From Paragorgia papillata (taxonomy: Eukaryota > Cnidaria > Anthozoa > Scleralcyonacea > Coralliidae): a stretch of 64,000 nt of DNA. The notes beneath the pieces are model-generated. The model searched no databases and was not told the origin of the DNA. It saw only the letters and a program-made list of their open reading frames with translations. This document shows positions 29,706-39,260 of the stretch, piece by piece. Both the position numbers and the translations under genes were made by a program. The stretch spans positions 2,141,501 through 2,205,500 of the forward strand of contig JAWNZC010000025.1 in assembly GCA_035771165.1 (NCBI GenBank). Direction: 5' to 3'. Every line of letters begins with the position of its first letter. Positions within the stretch are counted from its first letter, which is position 1.

Positions 29706-30389
29706 CACAGAAATTGTGCCGGAACAGGCGTTTTGTGTGTGAACAGAAGGCCTATCCGGTATGGTTTTCGTGCCGGCACAAAAGCTATCCGGTATAGTGT
29801 GAACCGGGCCTAATTTCCCAACAAATTAATGGTAATTGTTTGTAATACCATGACAGCATGCATTGTCTGGAATTCTTTTGAGTTTTGGAAATTAGAAATT
29901 TATATTAAAATCTTGGACTGAGAACTAAAAACCAGATTCGTCTGGCTGAAAGTTCACCTCGATGTTCAACTTGTTCCACGGTCTATATTATTATACTCAA
30001 ACTGCATGAGAAATTCCACACAGCCGTTACCATAGGTATTAACTGATACCATAGGTATCAAGCTCAAACAAGATGAATGACGAAACGGATGGAAACTCAA
30101 ACCCTACTGTTTCTGAAAGTTGTAGTAATGTAAAGAAGAAAAAGGTACGGCGACTGAATGTGCTATTTAATAACTCCTTGTGAAATTCATGAATAATTAA
30201 TGAGGTTAAGAAGCAATCAAAACATAGCATTCAAGTCACATGTATACGTCTGTAAATCCCAATAAAGATCATCTTTTGGACAAAGTGATCTGTATCAAAA
30301 GTTAAGAATACTAATTAGCCTTCTTGGTGATCTTTATCAAAAGTTATGAATACTAATTACTTCATTCTATTGTTTCATTTCACAAGTAC
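29706..30389. other. Intergenic, no convincing gene
   Basis: Near 29,720-29,815 a GC-richer patch (CCGGTATGGTTTTCGTGCCGG, then GGTATAGTGTGAACCGGGCC) looks like a transposon end. A + strand reading frame of 36 codons begins at 30,073 with a possible splice donor (AAGGTACGG, about 30,144) after a lysine run. It could be a first exon, but nothing downstream supports it. A short direct repeat (GATCTTTATCAAAAGTTATG type) lies at 30,265-30,360. Confidence 0.35.
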
Positions 30390-30496
30390 GATAAAGCATT
30401 CGCGTCCGATCTGTATGGGGATTTACTTCGGCTCGCCTGCGGCTCGCCTTGTAAATCCCCATACAGATCGGCCGCTCATGCTTTATCTATTACTTA
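30384..30496. repeat. Foldback (palindromic) element
   Basis: The arms GATAAAGCATTCGCG and CGGCCGCTCATGCTTTATC enclose a near-perfect inner stem. CCGATCTGTATGGGGATTTAC pairs with GTAAATCCCCATACAGATCGG around a short loop holding CGGCTCGCC twice. It is a non-autonomous foldback of the MITE type, with no coding capacity. Confidence 0.75.
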
Positions 30497-30554
30497 AAAT
30501 ACTCATTAATAATTCATGACGAAAATTCAAAAGAAATCAATACCGTAGCAGTGG

Positions 30555-30745
30555 TTGTAAATCGGATACAGCATCGTCCTGATTTACATGAACTTTAGCT
30601 TCGATTTTCTCGGCTAAAACAGACTGTATCCCCAAAATAGTTGGTGAACTTGATTACTTTGATGCATTTGTATTTTAAGAAAGATACAGCAGCTCGCCTT
30701 GTAAATCAGATACAGCTCGGCTGCTCATGCTGTATCTATTACTTG
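30555..30745. repeat. Second, diverged foldback of the same type
   Basis: Inverted GTAAATC(G/A)GATACAGC motifs, an AGCTCGCCTTGTAAATC segment and a TGCTCATGCTGTATC end echo the element at 30,384-30,496 (GCTCGCCTTGTAAATC, GCTCATGCTTTATC). The arms are less complete. I infer a related, older copy. Confidence 0.5.
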
Positions 30746-31353
30746 TAATCTTGTTAACCGAGAGTGCGGTCATTCAGTATTACGGAGGAAAATATCAGAC
30801 CAAGGTCTTGACAGTACGGAATGAGCTCAGTTCGTAGAGTGAGTCGATGTTAATACGACGTTTATTATATGGCTTTTTTCAGTCAAAATGGAAATAGCTT
30901 TCCACTTCTTCTTCTGTAGTTCGTGAAGCCTGAGAAAAATTGTTTGTTGAAAACTGTATATAAATAGTATAATTTAGCTTTAAATGGGATTTAATAATAA
31001 TACAAAGGATGTTTATCCCAAATCAATACCAACAGACGAATATACATCAAGAATTGGTGACTTTTATCGCTAGATTTTTCTCACACTTCAGTAGCGGCTA
31101 CAGAAATACAGCATTAAATACACAACAAACTTCAGAAGCGGAAGTGGGAAGGTATTTTTATGTTGACTGTAAAACAACGTATTACCAAAACGATGATGCC
31201 ATGGCCCCCCAAAAACACGTGATGATTTCCGCCCCAAAAATATTATGAATACGTCTGTATTCCTAAACCTTTTTTTATAAATGAACATATTATATCTCAA
31301 CTGTAAATTGTCCAGTCAGAGAGCTTGATTTGTACCACGTGACCAGTTACATT

Positions 31354-31472
31354 ATTTATAGACCTTTCGCTCGGGGAATTCGATGAAATATTACCCCTCG
31401 GGATGATATATCCGTCGGGCTTGGGGTAATATTTCATCGAATTCCCCTCGCTCCAGGCCTAGGTCTATAAAT
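31354..31472. repeat. Foldback element abutting the CDF gene
   Basis: Terminal inverted repeats ATTTATAGACCT and AGGTCTATAAAT flank a long stem. CGGGGAATTCGATGAAATA pairs with TATTTCATCGAATTCCCC around a central CCCCTCGGGATGA loop. The right terminus overlaps the first two bases of the upstream-most ATG of the CDF reading frame. That ATG is therefore partly transposon-derived. Confidence 0.8.
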
Positions 31473-32739
31473 GATATTAATTATCCCAACTCAGATTGTA
31501 TGCGCAGTCGAAACTCCGATTTCACACAAGGCGTATTTAAAAAGCCAAAGATCAGTTTCTAATTATCTGGATTCAGGTCTCGAAGTGGTAAAAATGGAAT
31601 CGGAAAGCCTAACAACGCCGTCACAAGAAGCAGAAGGCAGTCGCAATGCCAACGTAATTGTCAGCCAATCCGCAAGTGCTCAATCTGTAGTCACCCTTGA
31701 AGAAATCGTTCCCTCGCATGAAAAAATAAAGAATAAGAAAGCCAAAATATGGAAAAAGCATGCGAGTTCCCCGAAAAACGTTCGTAAATACTACAAGAAA
31801 CAGGAAGATCTGATAAATATGCTTAACAAAGAGACAGATGAAGGATTTGGTAGTCCTGAAACTGACCAAGATGTGTCTGCCTTTGCTGCGAAAGCTGCTA
31901 AAATTAGCTTGGCTTGTAACATACTGTTACTGATTGCCAAAGCTGTAGCCGCTTATCTCTCAGGTTCTCTGTCCGTCATTTCAAGTCTTGTGGACAGTGT
32001 TGTAGATCTTGTATCTGGGGTGATCATTTGGTTTACAAACAGGTCAATCCAGATGACAAACTTTTATGAATATCCTGTTGGGAAAACCAGATTGGAGCCA
32101 TTGGCAATCACAGTGTTATCAGTGATCATGGCCATAGCATCTCTCCAACTCATTATTGAATCTGTTACATCTATAGTCAAAGATTCTGTAGACTCAAATA
32201 TAACCCTACCAACAATCCTCATTATCTGCAGTACCATTGTAATCAAGATACTACTGTATCTGTACTGTCGCAGACACAAATCGCCATCAACTCAGGCGCT
32301 GCAACAAGACCACAGAAATGATGTTATTTCAAATACAGTTGCTTTGGGATTTGGATATATTGGTGATAAAGTTTGGAAGCCAGGTGATCCCTTAGGGGCA
32401 ATTTTAATAAGTCTGTACATAGCCTATGGATGGTTTAGTATTGGTTGGCAGCAGGTTAAAGCACTCAGTGGTCACGTGGCAACTCCAGAACTTCTGACCA
32501 AATTGCTGAAGGTTTGCTGTACTTTTGATTCAAGGATTCAGTACATTGACACCTTGAGAGCTTATCATTTTGGAAATAACCTAATTGTGGAAGTCCATAT
32601 TGTTCTACCACCAGATATTACCCTTCAGGAGGCACACGACATTGGTGAACCACTGCAACAGAAACTAACAACATTCAGTTTTGTTGAGCGTGCATTTGTT
32701 CACATTGATTATGAGTATGAACATCAGCCAGAATGTTAA
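31471..32739 (+). CDS. Mn-type cation diffusion facilitator (CDF/MTP family)
   Basis: Intronless frame of 422 codons for a membrane transporter that exports divalent metal, by family knowledge a metal/proton antiporter. The N-terminus is hydrophilic with a basic lysine-rich stretch (86-110). The transmembrane part follows at about 145-320 and the cytoplasmic metal-binding domain at about 335-415. TM2 carries D175-SVV-D179 and TM5 carries D280-HRN-D284, the paired DxxxD signature of manganese CDFs (Zn-CDFs have HxxxD). Family landmarks YPVGKTRLEPLA (201-212) and VEVHIVLP (373-380) are present. The likely true start is Met42 at 31,594, in good context (AAAAATGG). The first ATG sits on the edge of a foldback element and the 41 residues after it look unrelated to the family. 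The stop codon is also a transposon target-site duplication. Mn specificity is inferred from the motif, not proven. Confidence 0.93.
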   Translation: MILIIPTQIVCAVETPISHKAYLKSQRSVSNYLDSGLEVVKMESESLTTPSQEAEGSRNANVIVSQSASAQSVVTLEEIVPSHEKIKNKKAKIWKKHASSPKNVRKYYKKQEDLINMLNKETDEGFGSPETDQDVSAFAAKAAKISLACNILLLIAKAVAAYLSGSLSVISSLVDSVVDLVSGVIIWFTNRSIQMTNFYEYPVGKTRLEPLAITVLSVIMAIASLQLIIESVTSIVKDSVDSNITLPTILIICSTIVIKILLYLYCRRHKSPSTQALQQDHRNDVISNTVALGFGYIGDKVWKPGDPLGAILISLYIAYGWFSIGWQQVKALSGHVATPELLTKLLKVCCTFDSRIQYIDTLRAYHFGNNLIVEVHIVLPPDITLQEAHDIGEPLQQKLTTFSFVERAFVHIDYEYEHQPEC

Positions 32740-33123
32740 AGGCCTGGCCAAATGCTTTCAACATCGCATTCAATATCATTGAATGATGTTGAATAATGTT
32801 GAAAGCACAAGTGGCCAAATGAATTCAACATCGTTCAACATTCATGAATGACAATTAATTGAATGCGGGCTACCACAAAAGCTGGAATCGACAATATCCC
32901 ACATGGCGCATGTCTCTGTTCAACAAAGTTGAATGAAATGTGGCCAAATGCGTTCAACACCTTTCAACATTTTGAGAACAATATAAATGTTGAACGCGTG
33001 TTGAACAAAAATTTGAACATGTTCAAATTTCGTTCAACATCATTCAACAGGGGTGGCCAAACACTTTCAACATGTTGAATTCAACGATGTTGAATGAAAT
33101 GTTGAAAGCATTTGGCCAGGCCT
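32740..33123. mobile_element. MITE, PIF/Harbinger-like (TAA target duplication), copy 1
   Basis: 384-bp element with inverted ends AGGCCTGGCCAAATGC and GCATTTGGCCAGGCCT. It is flanked by TAA on both sides (32,737-32,739 and 33,124-33,126), the 3-bp duplication typical of PIF/Harbinger elements. The interior is built of repeated TTCAACAT/ATGTTGAA words and codes for nothing. The left TAA is the stop codon of the CDF gene. Confidence 0.88.
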
Positions 33124-33129
33124 TAAAAC

Positions 33130-33135
33130 AATAAA
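33130..33135 (+). promoter_or_regulatory. Candidate polyadenylation signal for the CDF gene
   Basis: AATAAA lies 6 bp beyond the MITE that follows the CDF stop codon. If used, the mRNA 3' UTR would consist almost entirely of the 384-bp MITE. Position and hexamer are seen; use is inferred. Confidence 0.4.
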
Positions 33136-34150
33136 AGAACTGGATGCACATGCCTTCCTGAAAATAAAAACAGAAAAAAGGACTTTTTCAACTTTGATAG
33201 GCAGGCCAGGCATGTAACAGCTGGTGTGGTCCCATCATTATATTGACTATACATTACAATACTGCCTAAAATTAGCACATATACTTTTTTCATTATTTAA
33301 AATTTAAATACATTTGATTGAATAACCTCCTACTGCACTTAAATGTAGCTTTAGCAATTATAAGCACAAGGGAAATAAATAGTTTCTAATAATAGAGAGT
33401 TTTCTACAATGTACCTAGTACAGTATTGGCTAAGTATAAGGAAGGGAATTTCAATCACTGATTACATTGAAGCAGCTATTTACATAAGTCTATTATTTTT
33501 AGTTAACAGTTCACAATGTGCATGACAGTTACACACTTACACTGTTTGTCCAGAGCATTCTTTACCTAAAGTTTAGGCACTCAGCTAAACAAATAACACA
33601 GCTAAATAGACAGCGGAGTTGCTTCAATCGTAAAAGAACAGCTGTGGAGAAAGCTCAGTGGCAAAAGGTGAAGACCCTTTGTACTGGAAGCTATTCACAA
33701 ACTAATACAATTATTAAAGACTATATATTGAGAATTGTTCTAATTAGGACCATGTCTAATAAAATTTTTTAATGCATTTTGAATCCTAGTCGGATATAAA
33801 GGTTGAGATTTTCTCTGATATAGGATCTAGTTAGCGTTTCCTAGAATAACTTACTGTTTTAAAATAAAGTTTTTAGTAGCATTTGTAGCAGATTTTTTAC
33901 AGGCCAAAAATATTAAGTCTTCCGTTTCTAGTTGGCACTAGTGTTTCTAGTTGGTGTTACATATTCTAGATTTTCTACTCAGCATTGGCCAACAAAAAAA
34001 ACATGACATTTTGAAGGCTTCTCAGCCAGTAAATATGAAACTGTTAATTTTTCTGCACCATTTAGTTTTCATTCAAAAAAATGAAAAACAGTATGTTGAT
34101 TTTGTAGATATCCTCAGACTAGAAACAGAAGACTTATTTTTTGCCTTATT
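33136..34150. other. Intergenic between convergent transporter genes
   Basis: AT-rich sequence between the end of the CDF gene (+) and the end of the SLC49-type gene (-). Frames of 67-84 codons here show no recognisable domain and no conserved flanks. I see no gene. It probably holds the 3' UTRs of both genes. Confidence 0.5.
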
Positions 34151-35527
34151 TTAATACACTATGCTTGTAACATCTTCAGCAAGGCGTCGGAAATCAGATC
34201 TTACAAATGGGGTGAGTAAGGCGGCTACAAAACACGCTCCCGCCAGCAGAAAGTTCACAAAATTGACACTGACAGCAGTTATTGCATAAGATGTGAAACC
34301 CAGTAGAATAACTCCAAAAAACTGCCCACTAGTGAGCAAGACTCCTGACGATAAAACTTCTGGTACAGGGTAGGTTAGTTCACCACCAAGCACAAATCCC
34401 ATGGTGGTTAGCGCCGATGCAAAGAAACCAAAGCAGCCAACCAGTATGAAGAGAACCCATACTGGAGCACTATACATAATAGCGAAAGTGAAACTCAAAG
34501 TAATCACGGCAATTAATGCTGAACAGGCCATAAATGACTTTTTGAAAGACTTGGTTGTATCTAGCCAAAACCCAGCCAAAATCATACCAGGGATTCCGAT
34601 TACAGAGCCCAGAATACCCATCCAACCCATTATGTCTTCTTTCACAGAGTACTTGGACAGCACAATTTCGCTCAGGAGACTGAAAAATGAATACAGGACG
34701 CCCGTTATGATTCCAAACGTCAACACAGAGAAAATATAGGAACGGTTTTCAAATAAAAGCCGTATGGATTCTAAATAGGTCATCCTTGGCTGCTGATTGA
34801 GAGCAATGGCTGCTTGTGAGGGACTTGGCGGTGCTGGTGGCTTCTTTTCGAAAACAGCAACAGCCGCAACAACCGTGATAGAACATATCATGGCTTGAAC
34901 GAGGACACTCAGTTGAATGCCGTTCTCAATAGCTTTGTGGTTTTTCGAATCGGGTACAAATTGTACGGCGAATAAATAAGCGAAACCCATACCAACAGAC
35001 AGGCCGCTAGCAGCGACGGAAGTGGCAGTCGAACGTTCGAAAATACCGAACCACATCGAAGCGAGTTGAGCTGGCAAGGGCAGAACGAAACATGTACCGA
35101 ATGAAGCAACAATTTGTCCACACAACGTTAGATGAAAGCCGTTTTCACCTGCGCCGAAGAACTTGATCCACAAAGCGATGAGACTGAGGACACCACTGAT
35201 AAGACAACCCGCTTTCAAGTCGGTCTTGTTTACGACAAAGATAGAAGGTAGACCAAAAATAAAAATGACAGCGATATTGTTGAGTGAGAGTAACTGAGCG
35301 AGAAAGGATGATACGTTGTAATGATACATCACAATGTTACTAATAGCGCTGTAGAACAGCCATTGAGTTAGGTTTTCAGCCGTGAGCAAGGTAAGGATGG
35401 CCAGCATAACCCACCGCCTTCGGTACAATTGTGGTTCTTTTTCAAATTCATCGACATCCCCACCTACTCTGTTTATTAATTTCTTCGTTTCGGGAGAATC
35501 GGCAAGCAAAGGAGAAGTACCATCCAT
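34151..35527 (-). CDS. SLC49-family MFS transporter (FLVCR/DIRC2-like)
   Basis: Intronless 458-residue major facilitator protein with about 12 predicted membrane segments, starting near residue 38. RRRWVML (36-42) leads into TM1. The segment around residues 137-161, ending LPAQLASMWFG, followed by ERSTATSVAASG, is the TM4-TM5 region characteristic of the SLC49 family. A proline-rich cytosolic loop (PPAPPSP, about 230-237) separates the two halves. The motif ELTYPVPEVLSSG near TM10-TM11 matches FLVCR and DIRC2 proteins. The N-terminal TSPLLADSPE resembles the PLL sorting region of DIRC2, which would suggest an endolysosomal site; this is only suggestive. SLC49 members transport heme, choline or pyridoxine-type substrates. 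The substrate here cannot be called. Full length is usual for the family. It is convergent with the CDF gene. Confidence 0.9.
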   Translation of the reverse strand: MDGTSPLLADSPETKKLINRVGGDVDEFEKEPQLYRRRWVMLAILTLLTAENLTQWLFYSAISNIVMYHYNVSSFLAQLLSLNNIAVIFIFGLPSIFVVNKTDLKAGCLISGVLSLIALWIKFFGAGENGFHLTLCGQIVASFGTCFVLPLPAQLASMWFGIFERSTATSVAASGLSVGMGFAYLFAVQFVPDSKNHKAIENGIQLSVLVQAMICSITVVAAVAVFEKKPPAPPSPSQAAIALNQQPRMTYLESIRLLFENRSYIFSVLTFGIITGVLYSFFSLLSEIVLSKYSVKEDIMGWMGILGSVIGIPGMILAGFWLDTTKSFKKSFMACSALIAVITLSFTFAIMYSAPVWVLFILVGCFGFFASALTTMGFVLGGELTYPVPEVLSSGVLLTSGQFFGVILLGFTSYAITAVSVNFVNFLLAGACFVAALLTPFVRSDFRRLAEDVTSIVY

Positions 35528-35749
35528 TTCAACCGACTTTCGAAAATTGAATTATTGAATATTGACCACGTCGAATGTTTCCAATTTTAATTGCATTCCG
35601 GCTTCGGCACATGATCAACATCTGTATAGCCTGCAATGCAGGTGTTTCCGCCTTGGTCTTGCAAACTATTAATTCATTATTCATGTACTTTCACTGACCT
35701 ATGTGTGTGCAGCAATTTTTAATGCTGCAAATGCCCATTTGAGGTATAA
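35528..35749. other. Upstream region of the SLC49-type gene
   Basis: About 220 bp between the gene's ATG and a MITE. No clear TATA box is seen on the minus strand. The promoter, if here, is short or extends through the MITE. Confidence 0.3.
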
Positions 35750-35972
35750 AGGCCTGGCCAAACGCTTTCAACATTTCATGCAACATTGTTGAACGCATGT
35801 TGAACGAAAATTTGAACATGTTCAAATTTCGTTCAGCATCATTCAACACCATTCAACAACGTTCAACATCATTCAACAGGGTGGCCAAACGCTTTCAACA
35901 TGTTGAATCACGGTTGAATTCAACATTGTTGAACGATGTTGCATGAAATGTTGAAAGCGTTTGGCCAGGCCT
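35750..35972. mobile_element. MITE, PIF/Harbinger-like, copy 2
   Basis: 223-bp relative of the element at 32,740-33,123. It has ends AGGCCTGGCCAAACGC and GCGTTTGGCCAGGCCT, TAA duplications at 35,747-35,749 and 35,973-35,975, and the same TTCAACAT-rich interior. The two copies bracket the SLC49-type gene. Confidence 0.88.
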
Positions 35973-36042
35973 TAAGAAAAGACACAAAGATTACATTAGC
36001 ACCAGGGTCCGATTCCAGGCATTGTGCGAGCATGTGTTCAAC

Positions 36043-36251
36043 TAGCCTGGTTCCCTGGCCCAATTTCAAAAGAAATAAGGGCCAGGTAACCACTAATCTC
36101 ATTCTCGCGTCATCAGGGCTAAATCCACTTATGACGATTGCAGTTTTACTCATAGCCACTAAAAACGCGCGAAATTTCAACCAATAGGAAAGCAGAAGTC
36201 TTTAGTGGTTACCTGGCCCATATTCTTTGATTGGGCCAGGGTACCAGGCTA
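36043..36251. mobile_element. Foldback element with 9-bp target duplication (Mutator-like?)
   Basis: 209-bp inverted-repeat element with ends TAGCCTGGTTCCCTGGCCCA and TGGGCCAGGGTACCAGGCTA. GTGTTCAAC is duplicated exactly at 36,034-36,042 and 36,252-36,260. A 9-bp duplication is typical of Mutator-like transposons. The arms extend inward (GGTAACCACTAA against TTAGTGGTTACC). Confidence 0.8.
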
Positions 36252-36257
36252 GTGTTC

Positions 36258-37281
36258 AACCTCGTACCCAGGGTCTTATCTCCGCTGCTCCGCCCATCGC
36301 TGCGAAAAGACCCTGGTTGCGGCTGGTCACGTGCCCCCTAAAAATTGGGGGGTTTTCAATTAACGATTTAAAAAATTCTCAGGGAGGAGTGACAAAGGCA
36401 CAATTACAACCGCTTCACCGTTTTGTTTATACAAATAATATATTACGTCTGGCGTCGTTGTCTGGCGCCAGGCTGTTGATCGCAAAATATCTGTTGAAAT
36501 GAAAACAACAAAAAACAAACGTACTCGGTGTTGACAAAACATATCTCGCTTTCTTCTTTGGTGTACGTCGTCGAAGAACAAAAGATCATGTCGAATCCAA
36601 CAGTTAAAGAAATCCCGAAGAAGATATACCAATCGACTCGAATCGACTATTAAATGCACCGTCGAATGCGTGTCGACTTCATCGCAGTGTTGGTGATGTG
36701 AACTGTGAAGTACCTTAAGCATTTGTACAAGGCAAATTTTGAACTGCATTATTTGGCCGAAATGCCTTACGGTAAAAGACTTCCTTGCGACGAGTGCTCT
36801 TCCTCGTTTAATCTAAAGGCCATGTGAAAGAAGATTACAAAATTTCACAAAGTTCAAGACGTTGGTTTGCGAGAGCCAAACCGCTTTCTCTCGCATCAAA
36901 AAATGCATTGACATTTCAGCCAATGCCCCGATAACCGCGGCGAAAAGTGCCGAAAGAAGCGATTCAGGAAAGATTGCAACTATACAATATCAAGCCGACT
37001 AGTACTGTCCTTTCACGTGCATTTGTCATCAACAGAAAGTCAGGTAAATGCAGTTGTTGAATCGCGTTTTTCATTCTTTCAGTGAACTTTATAGTTCGCC
37101 TAAATCTAATATCAGATTTTAGAATATGAGTATTAAAACTGGACTTGTGTTGTAGCATTGTCATTGAGTGTGCAGCTTACTAAAGCTAACCACCCCTCCC
37201 ATGATTTAAAATTTGTTTAGGCGGCACGTGACCAGCCGCAACCAGGGTCTTTTCGGAGATAAGACCCTGGGTACGAGGTTG
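36258..37281. mobile_element. Repeat element with long inverted ends
   Basis: About 65 bp near the left end (AACCTCGTACCCAGGGTC ... GGCTGGTCACGTGCC) reappears in reverse complement at 37,217-37,281. The left copy has an extra stretch of about 20 bp (GCTGCTCCGCCCATCGCTGC). The roughly 0.9-kb interior has no recognisable coding region. I read it as a non-autonomous DNA element, or two solo ends. Confidence 0.6.
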
Positions 37282-37341
37282 GCATGTGTTCCTCTATCCC
37301 CCTCCCAAAAAAAATAATTCCACTCCAAATAGTTTCCACTT

Positions 37342-38319
37342 AGGGACGGACCATTTGATTTTTGAGGGGGGGGGGGGGGGGGTTGGCCAATTTTTTGGTG
37401 CAGGTATATTTTTTTTTCGCTCGAGGTTGTGCAGGATTTTTTTTTTTCGACATCATTTGCTTGCAGGATATTTTTTTGTGAGCCTATGTTTGTTAATGTC
37501 CGACACATACAATACGTTTATAGCAATACTAGAAAGGATACAGATACAACCACAAAGCAATTACGGAATGGGCCATATCAGTCATTAACCAATGGATACC
37601 GAGATTTTAATAATTTATGACAAACATTTTTTATGTTAATGATGCAATTTGTGACAGTAAAAGAAGGGTACACCCCCCTGAAAAATATGCACCCTCCTAT
37701 CAGATGAGTCTGAACCACCCCTGACTATATATGATATGAGATGACACTTAATGCCTTGTGTGGCCACACAGTGCTTTAAATTAAGTGTCATTGAATATAT
37801 CTATGTTTTCACAAATGATGTTTTGCTATACAAATGTTGAGTTTATCATAAAAACAAGAAAGTATTTGAATATATAGACAATCATAAATTATGCGCTAAA
37901 AAGACTAATAATATTTGTTTTTACAATGCAAAATAATATCTTTGTACTTAGTGAGCAGCTGCTCTACATTGTTAAAATGGAAGTAAACTGCAGAATGTGT
38001 TTGTTGCTGCTTAAAAATTGTTCCACTTGTTTTGTAGGACAAGTACTTGTTTTCTAACACTATTTAATAGCAGTGACCTGACAAGTCTGTGTTTAATATT
38101 AACAACAAGATGGATTCATAGCTTGTGATTTATTTTGTGTTCTGGCAATCTGCTCCTCTATATAAATATTTTTCTATTTTTAGAAAACATGGTACTTTGC
38201 AGGATATTTTTTTCTGGGGGTTTTGTTGTGCACGATATTTTTTCCCCGGGATAAGGCTGTGCTCGAATTTTTTTTGGTAATTGCCCAACCCCCCCTCAAA
38301 AATCTAATGGTCCGTCCCT
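37342..38319. mobile_element. DNA-element-like repeat with AGGGACGGACCAT ends
   Basis: Inverted ends AGGGACGGACCAT and ATGGTCCGTCCCT, each followed inward by TTTTTGAGGGGGG or its complement, enclose about 950 bp. The interior is AT-rich with the repeated word TGCAGGATATTTTTTT near both ends. A long G run lies at about 37,367-37,382. There is no coding capacity. A partial relative is at about 63,050-63,205. Confidence 0.7.
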
Positions 38320-38322
38320 TAT

Positions 38323-39260
38323 TACCTTACTTATATTAATATTCGCGCGGTATTAGAATTCGCGCAGAGCCAAGGTGCGCGAAATTAAAACTGAGCGAAA
38401 AATAATCCGCGCTAAAAGGCAAAGAGAACTGGAGAAAATGTTGATGATTCGGCAAAAAAAGGGGAGATGAACAGGAAAAGAACGCAAAATAGTGCACATT
38501 ATACACCGTTATCGTTAAAAAACAAATATGCTGTCCTTTTCATCTACCCCTCCTGTTGTTTCTATCGGGATATTTTCGTGTTTCCTGCAATCGTAAAGGT
38601 AATACGAATCTGTCAGACCTCCTTTGGGGTAAAGAAGATCTCCTAAACTTTGAATCACACACAATTGCAGTCAGAATTCCAATTCATACTCAAAATAAAA
38701 TTTGCAAAATCTCTAAATTTATCTAGGTAAATGTCCTACCAAGGACATATTTTCGATCTTTCCCGATCTGATTTTGGTATACAAACCAATTGCGTGTGGG
38801 ATATAGATTTCCTTTTAATCCCTGCTTTCGTCGCTGATATAACGACTGGTTGATCTTTGATGCCCATATTTTTTCTGTATTCGTATAGTTATAGGAGATC
38901 TGCATAACTTAGCGAAAATTAACCACGTTGAAGCGGAATTAGGTTCTTCCTTGGTGTCCTGTTGTCCCATGCAACTGACAAGTTGCATGGTTACATGTAC
39001 AAATTTACTTGCTTGTTTATGCCATACACAGGTTTCCTTCGACACCTCTTTATGCGGTCACGCTTTGTATATTTTCCAAAAACGGTAAACCAGGGCAACA
39101 CTAGTAACGCGAATGAATTTTACTAGTATGCTCTCTTTGAAAGGTGCGCGAAATTAAAACTGAGCGAATATATCGTGTTCAGGGTGCGCGAAATTAAAAC
39201 GCGCGAATTTATGGCTGAGCGAAAATTAGTACTAAGCGAATTTAAATACAAGCAAGGTAC
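38323..39260. repeat. Probable transposable element (GCGCGAAATTAAAAC repeats)
   Basis: Three copies of GGTGCGCGAAATTAAAAC occur (about 38,371; 39,144; 39,183), with many GCGAA/TTCGC words. Loosely matching inverted ends TACCTTACTTATATTAATATTCGC (left, in two parts) and GCGAATTTAAATACAAGC then AAGGTAC (right) are visible. A 76-codon minus-strand frame inside resembles no family I know. Boundaries are uncertain. Confidence 0.45.

Noticed and set aside
30073..30183. 36-codon + strand frame with a lysine run and possible splice donor
   Set aside because: Could be a first exon, but no downstream exon, promoter or homology was visible. Mentioned only in the region note.
36360..39045. Frames of 60-130 codons in the 36-39 kb region
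   Set aside because: They fall inside transposon-like repeats, show no recognisable domain and lack exon-like boundaries.
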